NCBI GenBank assembly: GCA_013289685.1
Contig: JABCZL010000018.1
Coordinates: 53,129-117,128 of the forward strand
Direction of reading: 5' to 3'
Source of the DNA: Acidobacteriota bacterium
Lineage (GTDB): Bacteria; Acidobacteriota; Terriglobia; Terriglobales; Acidobacteriaceae
DNA: 64,000 bases
Position numbers and translations under genes: made by a program
Notes under the pieces: model-generated
Told to the model about the DNA's origin: nothing
The model's input: the letters and a program-made list of their open reading frames with translations, nothing else
Database searches by the model: none
Shown: in pieces, positions 30,239 through 38,427 of the stretch
Position numbering within the stretch: the stretch's first letter is position 1
Layout of the letters: each line of letters opens with the position of its first letter

Positions 30239-30550
30239 TATTCAGTCCCTCGAAGAGAGTGAAGCATTTTTCACAGCCCAGATTTCTGGACCGAGCGAGC
30301 GGGAGAAATTGTACACCCCGCTGGCCGCGAAGGTTGCGCGTGTGGACAGCCACTCGACCCCAGCCCCGGAGGGGCGACATAAGATAGCCCAGGACGTAAG
30401 TCCTGGGTAAGTCAGATTAAGATGGAACCAAGTCCCGGAGGGACGACAGAAAGGGCGCCTGATACATCACCCGTAGTGCCCACGCTTCAAAACCGCGAAG
30501 CGTGGGGGCAGCCCAGCTCGTGGTGGTGCAAACATGGGCCAGCTCCCCGC
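30239..30550. repeat. Intergenic cluster of short hairpin repeats
   Basis: The gap holds three palindromes. GCCCCGGAGGGGC (30363-30375) is followed by CCCAGGAC-GTAA-GTCCTGGG (30388-30407), a two-hairpin design repeated loosely at 41504-41560. GTCCCGGAGGGAC lies at 30432-30444. CCCACGCTTC and GAAGCGTGGG (30479-30488, 30497-30506) form another hairpin. No gene is seen. Confidence 0.7.
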
Positions 30551-31576
30551 CTAGCAGTTGCGGAGATCGAGGATAAGCTGCGGCTCGATAACGGCTTGCC
30601 GTAAGACGCTTTTTACAGTTTGTTTCAAGAGCTTCAGCGGTCGGTCTCGGTCTCCCAGCAGATGCAAGTCTTTCTTAAAGTCTGGATTCGCCCCGTGGGC
30701 GAGACAGCTCCGGTACTCATACATCTTGGACCAAATAGTGTCTCGTTTGCTTTCTGGGAATGTACTGTAATCAAGGCGCGGCTCCCATCGATTGTCAAGC
30801 AATAGCACCTTCTGTTTGACCTGTCGTGTGATCGAATCGATGGTGTCCGTTTTTTTTGGCTGATGAGTTATCAAAGACTCCAAGATCGCAAAGTAACCTA
30901 GAAAGAGCAAAGGGGAATCGGACGGCAAGGCATCAAGGCCCAATACCTGCCCTGTGAGCCGTGTCAGGCTTTCAAACCTCTGATCGGACGTTTGAATTTG
31001 TTTGTGCAACAGGATCAGATTGTCTACGACAGCGGCGGTCACTTCTATGAAAGGCAACATTTCGTTATATGCGCACTGCACTTGAGAGAACAATCTGGCG
31101 GGATGAAATATAAGCATGGGCGTCTTCTTGCCGCGAAAAATCTCTGGCATGAGCGTGAAGCCTATTTTCAGATCGAAGCAGGCGATACTGAACGCACGCT
31201 CAAGCTCAATGATTGTCGAGTTGGGTCCCTGAAACTCGATGACGAAATAACGCCATTGATCTTCGGGAAGTGGCGATCGACCCGTGCGATTGCCTTTTAC
31301 CACCTTCTCGCCGCCCTGCCACACTTCCCAAGTCGTTGCCGTCGCATAAGTAGTGAGCATTTCTTTGATAGCCACTACTTCTGCCCTGCTTGCTCTTCTG
31401 AACTCATGACCAGGTGCCACAGTCAAAGTGGCATTAGGCGTTGGGTCTGCCAGCCCCGAGGCGTTCAGAACGAAGCTGAAGTTGTGCGCAAGCTCAAGGG
31501 CCGGACGCGCGCCAGATGGAAAAATCACAGCTGACGTTCCGTTTCCTAGTACCCACGGCAGTTGTTGCTTTGACAT
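30551..31576 (-). CDS. Hypothetical protein with C-terminal ApeA-like HEPN domain
   Basis: The 341-residue protein has no signal peptide. Its C-terminal part (about residues 220-338) follows the ApeA-like HEPN pattern: a helical segment LFLGYFAILESLITHQP, then YEYRSCLAHGANPDF with Arg289 and His294 in an R-X4-H arrangement, the active-site motif of HEPN ribonucleases. The N-terminal 200 residues match no family I recognise. HEPN proteins often act as toxins or antiviral nucleases. It sits alone next to repeats and a broken Rap1a-like gene, so a defence role is inference only. Confidence 0.65.
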   Translation of the reverse strand: MSKQQLPWVLGNGTSAVIFPSGARPALELAHNFSFVLNASGLADPTPNATLTVAPGHEFRRASRAEVVAIKEMLTTYATATTWEVWQGGEKVVKGNRTGRSPLPEDQWRYFVIEFQGPNSTIIELERAFSIACFDLKIGFTLMPEIFRGKKTPMLIFHPARLFSQVQCAYNEMLPFIEVTAAVVDNLILLHKQIQTSDQRFESLTRLTGQVLGLDALPSDSPLLFLGYFAILESLITHQPKKTDTIDSITRQVKQKVLLLDNRWEPRLDYSTFPESKRDTIWSKMYEYRSCLAHGANPDFKKDLHLLGDRDRPLKLLKQTVKSVLRQAVIEPQLILDLRNC

Positions 31577-31629
31577 CGGTCGAAATCTCCGCAGGGCGTT
31601 GCACAGCTGCTCCTGCTCTTGTGGTGCTC

Positions 31630-32035
31630 TTACTGGCTCGGGCAGGGATAAGGCTTTCTCAGAGCATCGATAATAAGGCCCGCTGTCGAGAGATGAGCAT
31701 CTGCTGGGTTGTCACGAATGTACTTCAGCACGATCCGAATTGTCTGAATTTCCTCAACGCCATTTGAAACGCAGAACGCCGCAGGCACTTTGCGTCCGGT
31801 AGCAGCTTCAGCGAAACGTTGTTCGTATACCACTCCACTCATAAATCCACCGATGTAGCCTAAAACATCGAAATACGTTTTCGGCCTCTGTTGTGGGAAT
31901 TTTATTGGTGTCCTTTTCGAATATTGAGCAGACACGCAGGAAAGCATTTCCCGAATCCTCAGGATACTCTCGTGATTGCGCAGGTAATGGTGGAGCTAGC
32001 AGGGAGAACAAAGCGATCAGCCAGAAGTGTTTCAT
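31630..32035 (-). pseudogene. Rap1a/Tai-like immunity protein gene, frameshifted
   Basis: Two overlapping minus-strand frames together encode one Rap1a-type protein of about 134 residues. The first frame gives a signal peptide (MKHFWLIALFSLLAPPLPAQ) and SGNAFLRVCS. The second gives GYIGGFMSGVV, AAFCVSNGVEEIQTIRIVLK, ALRKPYPC, the conserved Cys-rich pattern of Rap1a/Tai proteins. The shift maps to the AAAA run at 31862-31865; removing one A restores CLGYIGG. It may be a real pseudogene or a single assembly error. Family members block type VI secretion effectors, but no effector gene is nearby. Confidence 0.75.
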
Positions 32036-32564
32036 GGCGCAATTGTCTCACTGAGGGACGGGGGGAACCCGACGGAAACGGAGGACAGGCAGGACCGATT
32101 CTCTTTTTCCACAGCCTTCCACAGCAAAATTTCCCGTTCCTGTGACGAACAACCTTGACTGAGGATTTCAGAAGGCGCAAGCTTGCTCCATGCGCGAGAG
32201 CTCGCCCAACAATCTTCCGACTATCGATCCCAGCAAGGGCTCGCTGTCCGGCGCTAAGTCCTTATCTCGGAATATTTTGCCCGCAAGTTCTTTCGGCTCA
32301 AGATTTTACCCACCTCCAGCCCGATCAACAACTCGCAACATGTTAAGAATGAATATCTTAGGCGACGGCAAGAAAAAAATGTTGCGGCATCGATCCAGCC
32401 AAGAACCCTCGCGCCTTCCGCCAACCGCCAGCCCAAGGACGCAGCCTGATCTTACCGAGATCCTCCTGTGCAAATCCGAATGGCGGACTTTTCCCCTTGA
32501 CGCCGCCTGTTGCTTTTTATAGCATCAACAGAACAAGTCCGCTCTTCGGAGCGGGCCTGAATTT

Positions 32565-32655
32565 CATGCAGAGTGGCTGAGGGACGAGCCCTGTGACGCC
32601 ACGGCAACCGATCCGGGATCATATATCCCGGGTGCTTGGTGCCAACTCTCTCCTG
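32565..32655 (+). promoter_or_regulatory. SAM riboswitch (SAM-I/SAM-IV clan)
   Basis: The conserved core is clear: GAGTGGCTGAGGGACGAGCC, then GACGCCACGGCAACC, a P3-like hairpin (CGGGAT/ATCCCG) and GGTGCTTGGTGCCAACTCT. P1 can form from AGAGT (32570-32574) and ACTCT (32645-32649), and P2 from GTGGC/GCCAC. The short P1 and peripheral layout differ from textbook SAM-I and may be the SAM-I/IV variant. A UUCG-loop hairpin (32539-32554) lies just upstream. It precedes a threonine-synthase-like gene and a sulfur-carrier gene by about 280 bp, with a terminator between. Confidence 0.88.
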
Positions 32656-32725
32656 GAAACAGGGAACATGGGATTCGGCAAGCGCGCTGTATTGGCTTTC
32701 CGATCGCCTCTTTTCCTTTTCCCGG

Positions 32726-32758
32726 AAAAAGAGGCCTTTGCTTTTTAGGCCGCTTTTT
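32726..32758 (+). terminator. Intrinsic terminator controlled by the SAM riboswitch
   Basis: AAAAAGAGGCCT (32726-32737) pairs with AGGCCGCTTTTT (32747-32758), one A/G mismatch, ending in five T. An alternative perfect 8-bp stem, CCTCTTTT (32707-32714) with AAAAGAGG (32727-32734), would consume the left arm and act as an antiterminator. It lies about 70 nt after the riboswitch and 175 nt before the gene. Confidence 0.7.
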
Positions 32759-32853
32759 CGAGGGCTCGTCCTCAGCTATTCGCTAGTAAGGAAGCGATCC
32801 AAGCGCGCGGTTATGGCGTCGCAAAGAACGCGACGCTTCGCGCGGATCGCCCT

Positions 32854-32894
32854 GGTCCTTCGCGAGACAAGAAACGTCTCGCTCAGGATGACAA
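32854..32894. repeat. Degenerate half of the GTCATCCTGAGC palindrome (copy E)
   Basis: GGTCCTTCGC and CTCAGGATGACA match the right arm of the family but are separated by a small extra hairpin, GAGAC...GTCTC. No left arm is present. It lies in the leader of the threonine-synthase-like gene. Confidence 0.55.
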
Positions 32895-32933
32895 CTGATT
32901 CCGAGTTTGCGGAATAAGAAAGCGAGTAGCCCG

Positions 32934-34232
32934 ATGTCTCACTACGAACTGCGCTGCCGGGAATGCGGACGGGCCTGGGGAAACCAGCCTCGCTCCATCT
33001 GCGACGATTGTTTCTCCCCCCTGGAAGTGGCCTACGACTACGACGCGCTAAAGGCGTCCATCAGTCGTGAGCGCATTTCCCAGCGGCCGCCGAACATGTG
33101 GCGCTACTCCGAACTTTTACCCCTCCCCCAGGGCTATGAACCGCGGCTGCCGGTCGGCTTCACTCCACTGTTTCAGGCTCCACGCCTGGCGAAACAGTTG
33201 AGCGGAGCTACCGCCGCCGCCGCGGGAAATCTCTACCTTAAGAACGACGCCGTCTGCCTGCCCACCTTGAGCTTCAAAGACCGCGTGGTCGCGGTGGCGA
33301 TATCGCAGGCGAAGGCCTTCGGGTTCGACACCGTGTCGTGCTCTTCGACCGGAAACCTCGCCAACGCAGTCGCAGCGCACGCCGCCCGCGAAGGACTGAA
33401 AGCCTGGATCTTCATTCCGTCCGATCTGGAGCCCGCAAAGATTCTGGGCACCAACGTCTTCGGCGCGAAAGTCGTCCGCATCGCCGGCAACTACGATCAA
33501 GTCAACCGCCTGTGCTCGCAGATCGCCGACGAGCATCGCTGGGGCTTCGTCAACGTGAACCTGCGCCCCTACTATGCTGAAGGATCGAAGACCGTCGGCT
33601 TCGAAATCGCCGAGCAACTCGGCTGGCGCCTGCCCGATAACGTGGTCTGCCCCATGGCGGGTGGCTCGCTGATCGTCAAGATCAAGAAGGCGTTCGACGA
33701 GCTCATCAATCTTGGTTTCGTCGAAGCCAAGGAAGTGAAGTTCTTTGGAGCGCAGGCCACGGGATGCTCTCCGATTTCAACTGCGGTCAAGACCGGCAGT
33801 TCAGAGATCGAGCCGCAGAAGCCCGCGACCATCGCGCGCTCGCTGGCCATTGGCAATCCTGCCGACGGACATTATGCGATCAAGGTGATCAAAGGCAGCG
33901 GAGGATGGAGCGAAGATATCAGCGATCCTGAAATCATCAATTCGATCAAGCTGCTCGCAGAAACAGAAGGAGTCTTCACCGAAACCGCCGGCGGCGTCAC
34001 CGTTGGGACGGCTGGCAAACTGTATCGGCAGGATCGCATCAACCCGGAAGAGACGACAGTGCTGTGCATCACCGGCAACGGCCTGAAGACCACCGACGCG
34101 CTTGCCGGCGTTTACCCGACCGAGCAGGCGATCGCTCCGAAGCTGGCGGAGTTCGAACGCTACCTGCAGCAGGTGCTGACCCCGGCCGACATCCCCGGCG
34201 TGATTGCCGAAGCCGAAGCGGTAGGAGCGTAA
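32934..34232 (+). CDS. Threonine-synthase-like PLP enzyme under SAM riboswitch control
   Basis: The 432-residue protein is a fold-type II PLP enzyme of the ThrC family. It has an N-terminal zinc ribbon (Cys8, Cys11, Cys23, Cys26) and the PLP lysine Lys115 in LSFKDRVVAVA, plus SSTGNLANAVAAHAA. ThrC proper converts O-phosphohomoserine to threonine. Here the SAM riboswitch upstream and the sulfur-carrier gene one base downstream point instead to a sulfhydrylase reaction giving homocysteine or cysteine; this is inference, and ordinary ThrC activity is not excluded. ATG 32934 starts the ribbon. The terminal GGAGCG serves as ribosome-binding site for the next gene. Confidence 0.85.
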   Translation: MSHYELRCRECGRAWGNQPRSICDDCFSPLEVAYDYDALKASISRERISQRPPNMWRYSELLPLPQGYEPRLPVGFTPLFQAPRLAKQLSGATAAAAGNLYLKNDAVCLPTLSFKDRVVAVAISQAKAFGFDTVSCSSTGNLANAVAAHAAREGLKAWIFIPSDLEPAKILGTNVFGAKVVRIAGNYDQVNRLCSQIADEHRWGFVNVNLRPYYAEGSKTVGFEIAEQLGWRLPDNVVCPMAGGSLIVKIKKAFDELINLGFVEAKEVKFFGAQATGCSPISTAVKTGSSEIEPQKPATIARSLAIGNPADGHYAIKVIKGSGGWSEDISDPEIINSIKLLAETEGVFTETAGGVTVGTAGKLYRQDRINPEETTVLCITGNGLKTTDALAGVYPTEQAIAPKLAEFERYLQQVLTPADIPGVIAEAEAVGA

Positions 34233-34233
34233 C

Positions 34234-34515
34234 ATGCCGATCACGGTGCAAATTCCGACGGCACTGCGCCGCCATACCGAGGGCGTCGGCTCGATCACCT
34301 GCGCCGCCTCGAACCTCGGCGAACTCTTCTCCGTCCTCGACGAGAAGTTTCCCGGCCTGAAGCCGCACCTGCGCGACGACAAAGGACAGATCCGTCGCTT
34401 CCTCAATATCTACGTGAACGAAGAAGACATCCGCTTCCTCGGCGGACAAACCTACGCCTTCCAGGAAGGCGACGAAGTTCTGCTGGTCCCCTCGATCGCT
34501 GGCGGCGCGAACTAG
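34234..34515 (+). CDS. ThiS/MoaD-like sulfur-carrier protein (CysO/HcyS-like)
   Basis: The 93-residue product has the ubiquitin-like fold pattern (MPITVQIPTALRRHTEGVG, FLNIYVNEEDIRFLGG, EGDEVLLVPSIAGG). It ends AGGAN, so the Gly-Gly that would carry the thiocarboxylate is followed by Ala-Asn. HcyS-type carriers also have a tail that a JAMM protease must remove before activation. ATG 34234 lies one base after the stop codon of the ThrC-like gene, so the two are translationally coupled. No activating ThiF/MoeB-like gene or JAMM protease is in the window. Confidence 0.85.
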   Translation: MPITVQIPTALRRHTEGVGSITCAASNLGELFSVLDEKFPGLKPHLRDDKGQIRRFLNIYVNEEDIRFLGGQTYAFQEGDEVLLVPSIAGGAN

Positions 34516-34521
34516 CCGCAG

Positions 34522-35526
34522 CTATTGCGGTGAGTAAGGATCAGTCGGGGCCGTGACGGTCCCGGTCGACAAGTGCAACTGCTTCGTCCGTTCCATCACC
34601 CACTGCGGAAACACCGGAGCGCCCTGCGGAATCTTGCCCTGCGTAATTGCCCAGTGATCGATCCAGCCCGTGCCCTCCTCTCCGACGTAAGTGTCGGGCA
34701 GGCTGTAGGCCGGATCTCCCAGCGCGTCTTCCAGCGAGATGAAGCGATATCCCCGCTTGCGTAGAACATCGAGCAGTTCGCCGATGTGGTCGGCCTCCAG
34801 GTTGCTGGCGTGCAGCAGCAGAATCTGCTTCGGTTCGTAGCCCACGACCTTCGCGGAGAGCAGCTCCGAATAGGCGAACACCGCATCGTGGTAAGCGAGA
34901 TACTCTTTCACGATCTGCTGCTGCAGCGCTGTGTCGTTGCGCTTCTTGGCATCTTCGTAGAGTCCGGCGAACATCCAATCCCATCCGTCGAGCGTGATCG
35001 GAGCGATGCGGTATCCGCGCTCCACCAGGAACTCTTCGGCTTCGCGCCGCGTGAGCAGGTCGCGCCCAGTGTCCAAATACGGATGACGGAAATAGCGCAG
35101 TTTCTTCTTGCGCGGCGTCAGCAAAAGTCGTAGTACGCTCTCGCCCTGAATTACGTCGTCTTCCCACGCCTTCAACCCAACCTGGTTCAGCGACGCATGA
35201 CTGAAAGTGTGGTTCCCCAGTTCAAAGCCGTAGTCGAGCCACATCTGCAAAGCTTTAATGCGCTCGTCGGCCTCTCCCGTCTTGTAGAGCTTCTTCTCGT
35301 TGACGAAGCCGACCACGGGGATCTTCTGATCGCGCAGCGTGCCCAGCAGTTTCGCAGTCATCGCGGTGATATCGGATGCGGGCATGCGATCAGCCATGCC
35401 GGCCGGAAGATCGTCAATCGTGATGGAGACCTGGCGGTCCGGCTTTGGCGGCGCCTGGGCATTCACGGATGGGGAGAGGAAGCAGGCTGCACAGAGGGCA
35501 GCGAGCAAGAGCGGCAGCGGTTTCAT
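34522..35526 (-). CDS. Secreted polysaccharide deacetylase
   Basis: The 334-residue product has a signal peptide (residues 1-24, MKPLPLLLAALCAACFL). The NodB-homology domain shows SITIDDLPAG (catalytic and metal Asp), then GNHTFSHASL with the two metal histidines, and LRYFRHPYLDTGRD (Arg/His motif 3). Such carbohydrate esterase 4 enzymes remove N- or O-acetyl groups from peptidoglycan, chitin or xylan; the substrate is unknown. ATG 35526 begins the signal peptide; a TTG 21 bases upstream is possible. It ends 6 bp from the convergent sulfur-carrier gene. Confidence 0.88.
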   Translation of the reverse strand: MKPLPLLLAALCAACFLSPSVNAQAPPKPDRQVSITIDDLPAGMADRMPASDITAMTAKLLGTLRDQKIPVVGFVNEKKLYKTGEADERIKALQMWLDYGFELGNHTFSHASLNQVGLKAWEDDVIQGESVLRLLLTPRKKKLRYFRHPYLDTGRDLLTRREAEEFLVERGYRIAPITLDGWDWMFAGLYEDAKKRNDTALQQQIVKEYLAYHDAVFAYSELLSAKVVGYEPKQILLLHASNLEADHIGELLDVLRKRGYRFISLEDALGDPAYSLPDTYVGEEGTGWIDHWAITQGKIPQGAPVFPQWVMERTKQLHLSTGTVTAPTDPYSPQ

Positions 35527-35598
35527 GAGGAAGATCCTTTCTAGCAATTAAGAAGCGGCATCGCAAGGAAGACACTGGAGTGGAACCGGGTTCGAGGG

Positions 35599-36399
35599 TC
35601 ATTCAGGCTCGGTTGTCGAGTCAACCAATTCCATTTGCCCATTCCGGAGTTCATAGGTGCGAACGGTGACAGTGTGGCCACTCCTATCCCAGGTCGAAAC
35701 CTGTTTTTGGATCAACGTGTATCGATCACCGGTCTCGTATCGATAGGTTTCGCCTACCGAATCGTAAGCGCTGAGGTTCGAGCCGGTCATCACTTGCTTC
35801 TTCGCCTGATCAAACGAAGGGGTCGTGAGACCGCTCAGAAAATCGTTATGAACAAACTGCTTGGTCTTCGGATCGTATAAATAAAAATTGTACGAACAAT
35901 TTCCCGTCCCCCCACAACTGCTCAATATTTGCAGATCCTGATAGCCATCGAAATTGGCATCCACGGCGGTCAGTACACTCTTGGCAGCCGCTGGCTCGAT
36001 TGAATTGGGATCTGTCGAATTCTCGATAGTCTGAACAACTTCGCTGCTGGTTCCAGATGTGATGTCGAGGTCGCCGAAGGTATTGTCCTCGTGACCGGCA
36101 AAGTGGAAAGTGAACAGTGGAAGCTTGGAATGGATGCGAAATGTGCAAGTCATGCCGCCCCGGAGATCTTCCTCGCCAGCGACATAATACGGCTGGTGGC
36201 TCAGCCGAGTTGTGCCCATATAGGTGCCAAGCTTGCATCCTTCGCTCTGCTGTGTCGCGTTTAGGTCGGTGGGGGCCGCTGTTGGTGTTGCTGAGGCGGA
36301 ATTCTGTGGACCCGCCGAACGTAGCCGATACCGGGTTAACGCCAAGAAGAGAGCCAGGAGCAGCAAGGTAACGATTCCCGCTATGGCCATTCGCGACAT
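35599..36399 (-). CDS. Membrane-anchored hypothetical protein (XAC2610-like?)
   Basis: The 266-residue product has an N-terminal hydrophobic anchor (residues 4-22) followed by a Ser/Thr/Ala/Pro-rich linker. The middle contains DANFDGYQDLQILSSCGG and YNFYLYDPKTKQF, a calcium-loop-like and FG-GAP-like pattern seen in XAC2610-type periplasmic proteins. No enzymatic motif is visible. It follows the deacetylase in opposite order on the same strand and lies divergent from the TetR efflux operon. An earlier in-frame ATG at 36414 adds five residues. Confidence 0.6.
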   Translation of the reverse strand: MSRMAIAGIVTLLLLALFLALTRYRLRSAGPQNSASATPTAAPTDLNATQQSEGCKLGTYMGTTRLSHQPYYVAGEEDLRGGMTCTFRIHSKLPLFTFHFAGHEDNTFGDLDITSGTSSEVVQTIENSTDPNSIEPAAAKSVLTAVDANFDGYQDLQILSSCGGTGNCSYNFYLYDPKTKQFVHNDFLSGLTTPSFDQAKKQVMTGSNLSAYDSVGETYRYETGDRYTLIQKQVSTWDRSGHTVTVRTYELRNGQMELVDSTTEPE

Positions 36400-36532
36400 G
36401 CGCCAGTGTAGCAAGCTTATTCAGATTTGGAACACGACTTGTCCAACGTTCAATGGTAACGAAAAGAGAACTCTGCACAGGTTGAAAGCGCCCCTTCGGT
36501 GGGTGGCGGAAGTTGCTTCCGCCAGAAAGAGG

Positions 36533-36581
36533 TTGCACATCTTCCCGCCGGGTGTATAATCTAACTAACTGGTTAATTAAG
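36533..36581 (+). promoter_or_regulatory. Promoter with TetR-type operator
   Basis: A consensus-like promoter has -35 TTGCAC (36533-36538), a 16-bp spacer and -10 TATAAT (36555-36560). Directly after it lies CTAACTAACTGGTTAATTAA (36561-36580), an inverted repeat of AACTAAC and GTTAATT with one mismatch. Its place just downstream of the -10 fits autorepression by the TetR-family gene that starts at 36600. Confidence 0.75.
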
Positions 36582-36599
36582 TACCAGCATCCCATAAAC

Positions 36600-37343
36600 A
36601 TGGCCCGCCTCCTCCATCACCGTCACGTCCTGCCCCGCCGCATGGGTTCCCGCGGCCAGCCGGAGGAGAGCCGTGCGGCCATCCTGCAGGCTGCCGCAAA
36701 GGAATTCGCCGAGCACGGCATTGCCGGAGCCCGCACCGACGCTATCGCCCGCGAGGCCCGGGTCAACAAGGCACTGCTGTACTACTACTTCAAGGACAAA
36801 GAAACGCTCTACGGCGCCGTGCTCGACGCCGCATTCTCCGGCCTGAAGACGACCGTTTTTAGTGTGCTCGACGGCGACCAGCCGCCGCGAGAGAAGATCA
36901 TGGCTTACGTCGGCGCATATTTCGACTTCATTGCCTCCAATCAGCTTTATCCCAGGCTGATGCAGCGCGAAATGATGAGAGCGCGCGAAGGCCAGTCGCA
37001 GCACATCGACAAGGTCGTGAAGAACTACATTCAGCCGATCTTTGCCCGAGTCAGCGAACTGATCCGCAAAGGGACCGCGGACGGCGAATTTCGTCCGGTT
37101 AACCCGGCGCACTTCGTACCCTCGATGGTCGCCATGATCGTTTTCTATTTCAGCAGCGCTCCCATGATGCAGAGGATCGTCGGATTCAATCCGCTGACCC
37201 CGGAGCGGATCGCGGAGCGGCGCGCCGCCGTGCTGGATTTCATTTCCGCTGCATTATTCCGTCCAGAACGCAACCGGCAAGAACGCGATCGTCTCGAACG
37301 CAACGCCACGCCACGCAAGGAGCACGCTCATGAGCGCGCGTAA
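36600..37343 (+). CDS. TetR/AcrR-family transcriptional regulator
   Basis: The 247-residue protein has a TetR HTH near residues 22-68 (AAILQAAAKEFAEHGIAGA, NKALLYYYFKDKETLY) and a C-terminal ligand-binding helical domain. It heads an operon with HlyD, ABC ATPase and permease genes and overlaps HlyD by 14 bp, so it very likely represses this efflux pump. The operator at 36561-36580 supports autoregulation. The C-terminus is basic (PERNRQERDRLERNATPRKE). The inducer is unknown. Confidence 0.92.
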   Translation: MARLLHHRHVLPRRMGSRGQPEESRAAILQAAAKEFAEHGIAGARTDAIAREARVNKALLYYYFKDKETLYGAVLDAAFSGLKTTVFSVLDGDQPPREKIMAYVGAYFDFIASNQLYPRLMQREMMRAREGQSQHIDKVVKNYIQPIFARVSELIRKGTADGEFRPVNPAHFVPSMVAMIVFYFSSAPMMQRIVGFNPLTPERIAERRAAVLDFISAALFRPERNRQERDRLERNATPRKEHAHERA

Positions 37344-38427
37344 CCGTTTCTTCATTCTTCTCGGAATCATCTTCGTGATTGCCGCGACCTACTACTTTTT
37401 CTCCACCGACCACTCGCGCGATCTGGTGCTGATCGGCACGGTTGACGCCAACCAGGTAATCGTGAGTGCGCAGGTCGAAGGCCGTATCCAGAAGTTGCTG
37501 GTGGACGAAGGCACTCCGGTGAAGGCTGGAGACTTAATCGCAGTGCTCGACCCCTCCGAACTCGCGGCACAAGAAGCCGCGTCCACAGCGACGATCACCA
37601 GCCTGCAACATAAAGTGGCGGAGATGCAGGACACCGAACAATCGACTTCAGGCTCTACATCGAGCGACGTGGCCAATGCGCAAGCCAAGCTTTCGTCAGC
37701 GAAGGCGCAGCTACTGCAGGCAAAAGCCGCGCTGGATCGCACCGCAAGCGACAGTCGCCGTGCCATCGAACTGGCTAAGGCGGGAATCACCTCCGATCAG
37801 GAACGTGTGCAGGCAGAAACAAATTTGCAAGCTGCGCAGGCGACCGTTCAGGCACAGCAGGAACTGGTCAAGGCCGCCGAGGCCGACCTGAACTCCGCCA
37901 TCGCCCGCACCCATCAGGCGAATGCTGCGAAGAGCACGGTGGCCTCCACCGAAGCCGACCTTAAGAATGCGGTAGCACTGAAAAATCAGGCTGCAGTCCG
38001 GTTAGGTTATACCAACGTCTATGCGCCGGTGAGCGGAACGGTTTCTGTGCGGGCTGCGCGCCAGGGAGAAGTCGTGAATATCGGCGCTCCCATTGTCACC
38101 ATCGTCGATCTGAGCGACACCTGGGCGCGTGCCGCGATCCCGGAAACCTACGCCGACCACATCGGCTACGGCGACGTGCTGCGCGTGCGCCTGCCCGGTG
38201 GAACCGTCATGAACGGCAAAGTGTTCTTCAAAGGCGTGGAAGGGGATTTCGCCACGCAGCGCGATGTGAGCCGACGCAAGCGCGACATCAAAACCATTGT
38301 GCTGAAAGTCCGTATGGAAAATCCCAAAGGCGCATTCGTGCCCGGCATGACTGCCGAAGTTCTGGTTTCGCCCGAGCAACTGAAGGGCAGCAACACCCAG
38401 AGCACGGCCGCCGCGGAGCAACGATGA
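37330..38427 (+). CDS. HlyD-family membrane-fusion protein of an ABC efflux system
   Basis: The 365-residue protein has an N-terminal membrane helix (residues 6-25), the first barrel-sandwich half (VSAQVEGRIQKLLVDEGTPV), a coiled-coil hairpin (about residues 80-210, Ala/Gln-rich) and the second half (VYAPVSGTVSVRAARQGEVV) followed by a beta-barrel. It would link the inner-membrane ABC pump to the periplasm or an outer-membrane channel. AAGGAG upstream and overlap with tetR indicate coupled translation; it overlaps the ATPase gene by four bases (ATGA). Confidence 0.92.
   Translation: MSARNRFFILLGIIFVIAATYYFFSTDHSRDLVLIGTVDANQVIVSAQVEGRIQKLLVDEGTPVKAGDLIAVLDPSELAAQEAASTATITSLQHKVAEMQDTEQSTSGSTSSDVANAQAKLSSAKAQLLQAKAALDRTASDSRRAIELAKAGITSDQERVQAETNLQAAQATVQAQQELVKAAEADLNSAIARTHQANAAKSTVASTEADLKNAVALKNQAAVRLGYTNVYAPVSGTVSVRAARQGEVVNIGAPIVTIVDLSDTWARAAIPETYADHIGYGDVLRVRLPGGTVMNGKVFFKGVEGDFATQRDVSRRKRDIKTIVLKVRMENPKGAFVPGMTAEVLVSPEQLKGSNTQSTAAAEQR

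Noticed and set aside
32190..32522. Possible 110-residue gene upstream of the riboswitch
   Set aside because: The product is low in hydrophobic structure, Ser/Pro/Arg-rich and matches nothing; no ribosome-binding site.
30239..32935. Mobile genomic island
   Set aside because: No integrase, transposase, tRNA or direct-repeat boundary; only composition and repeats hint at accessory DNA.
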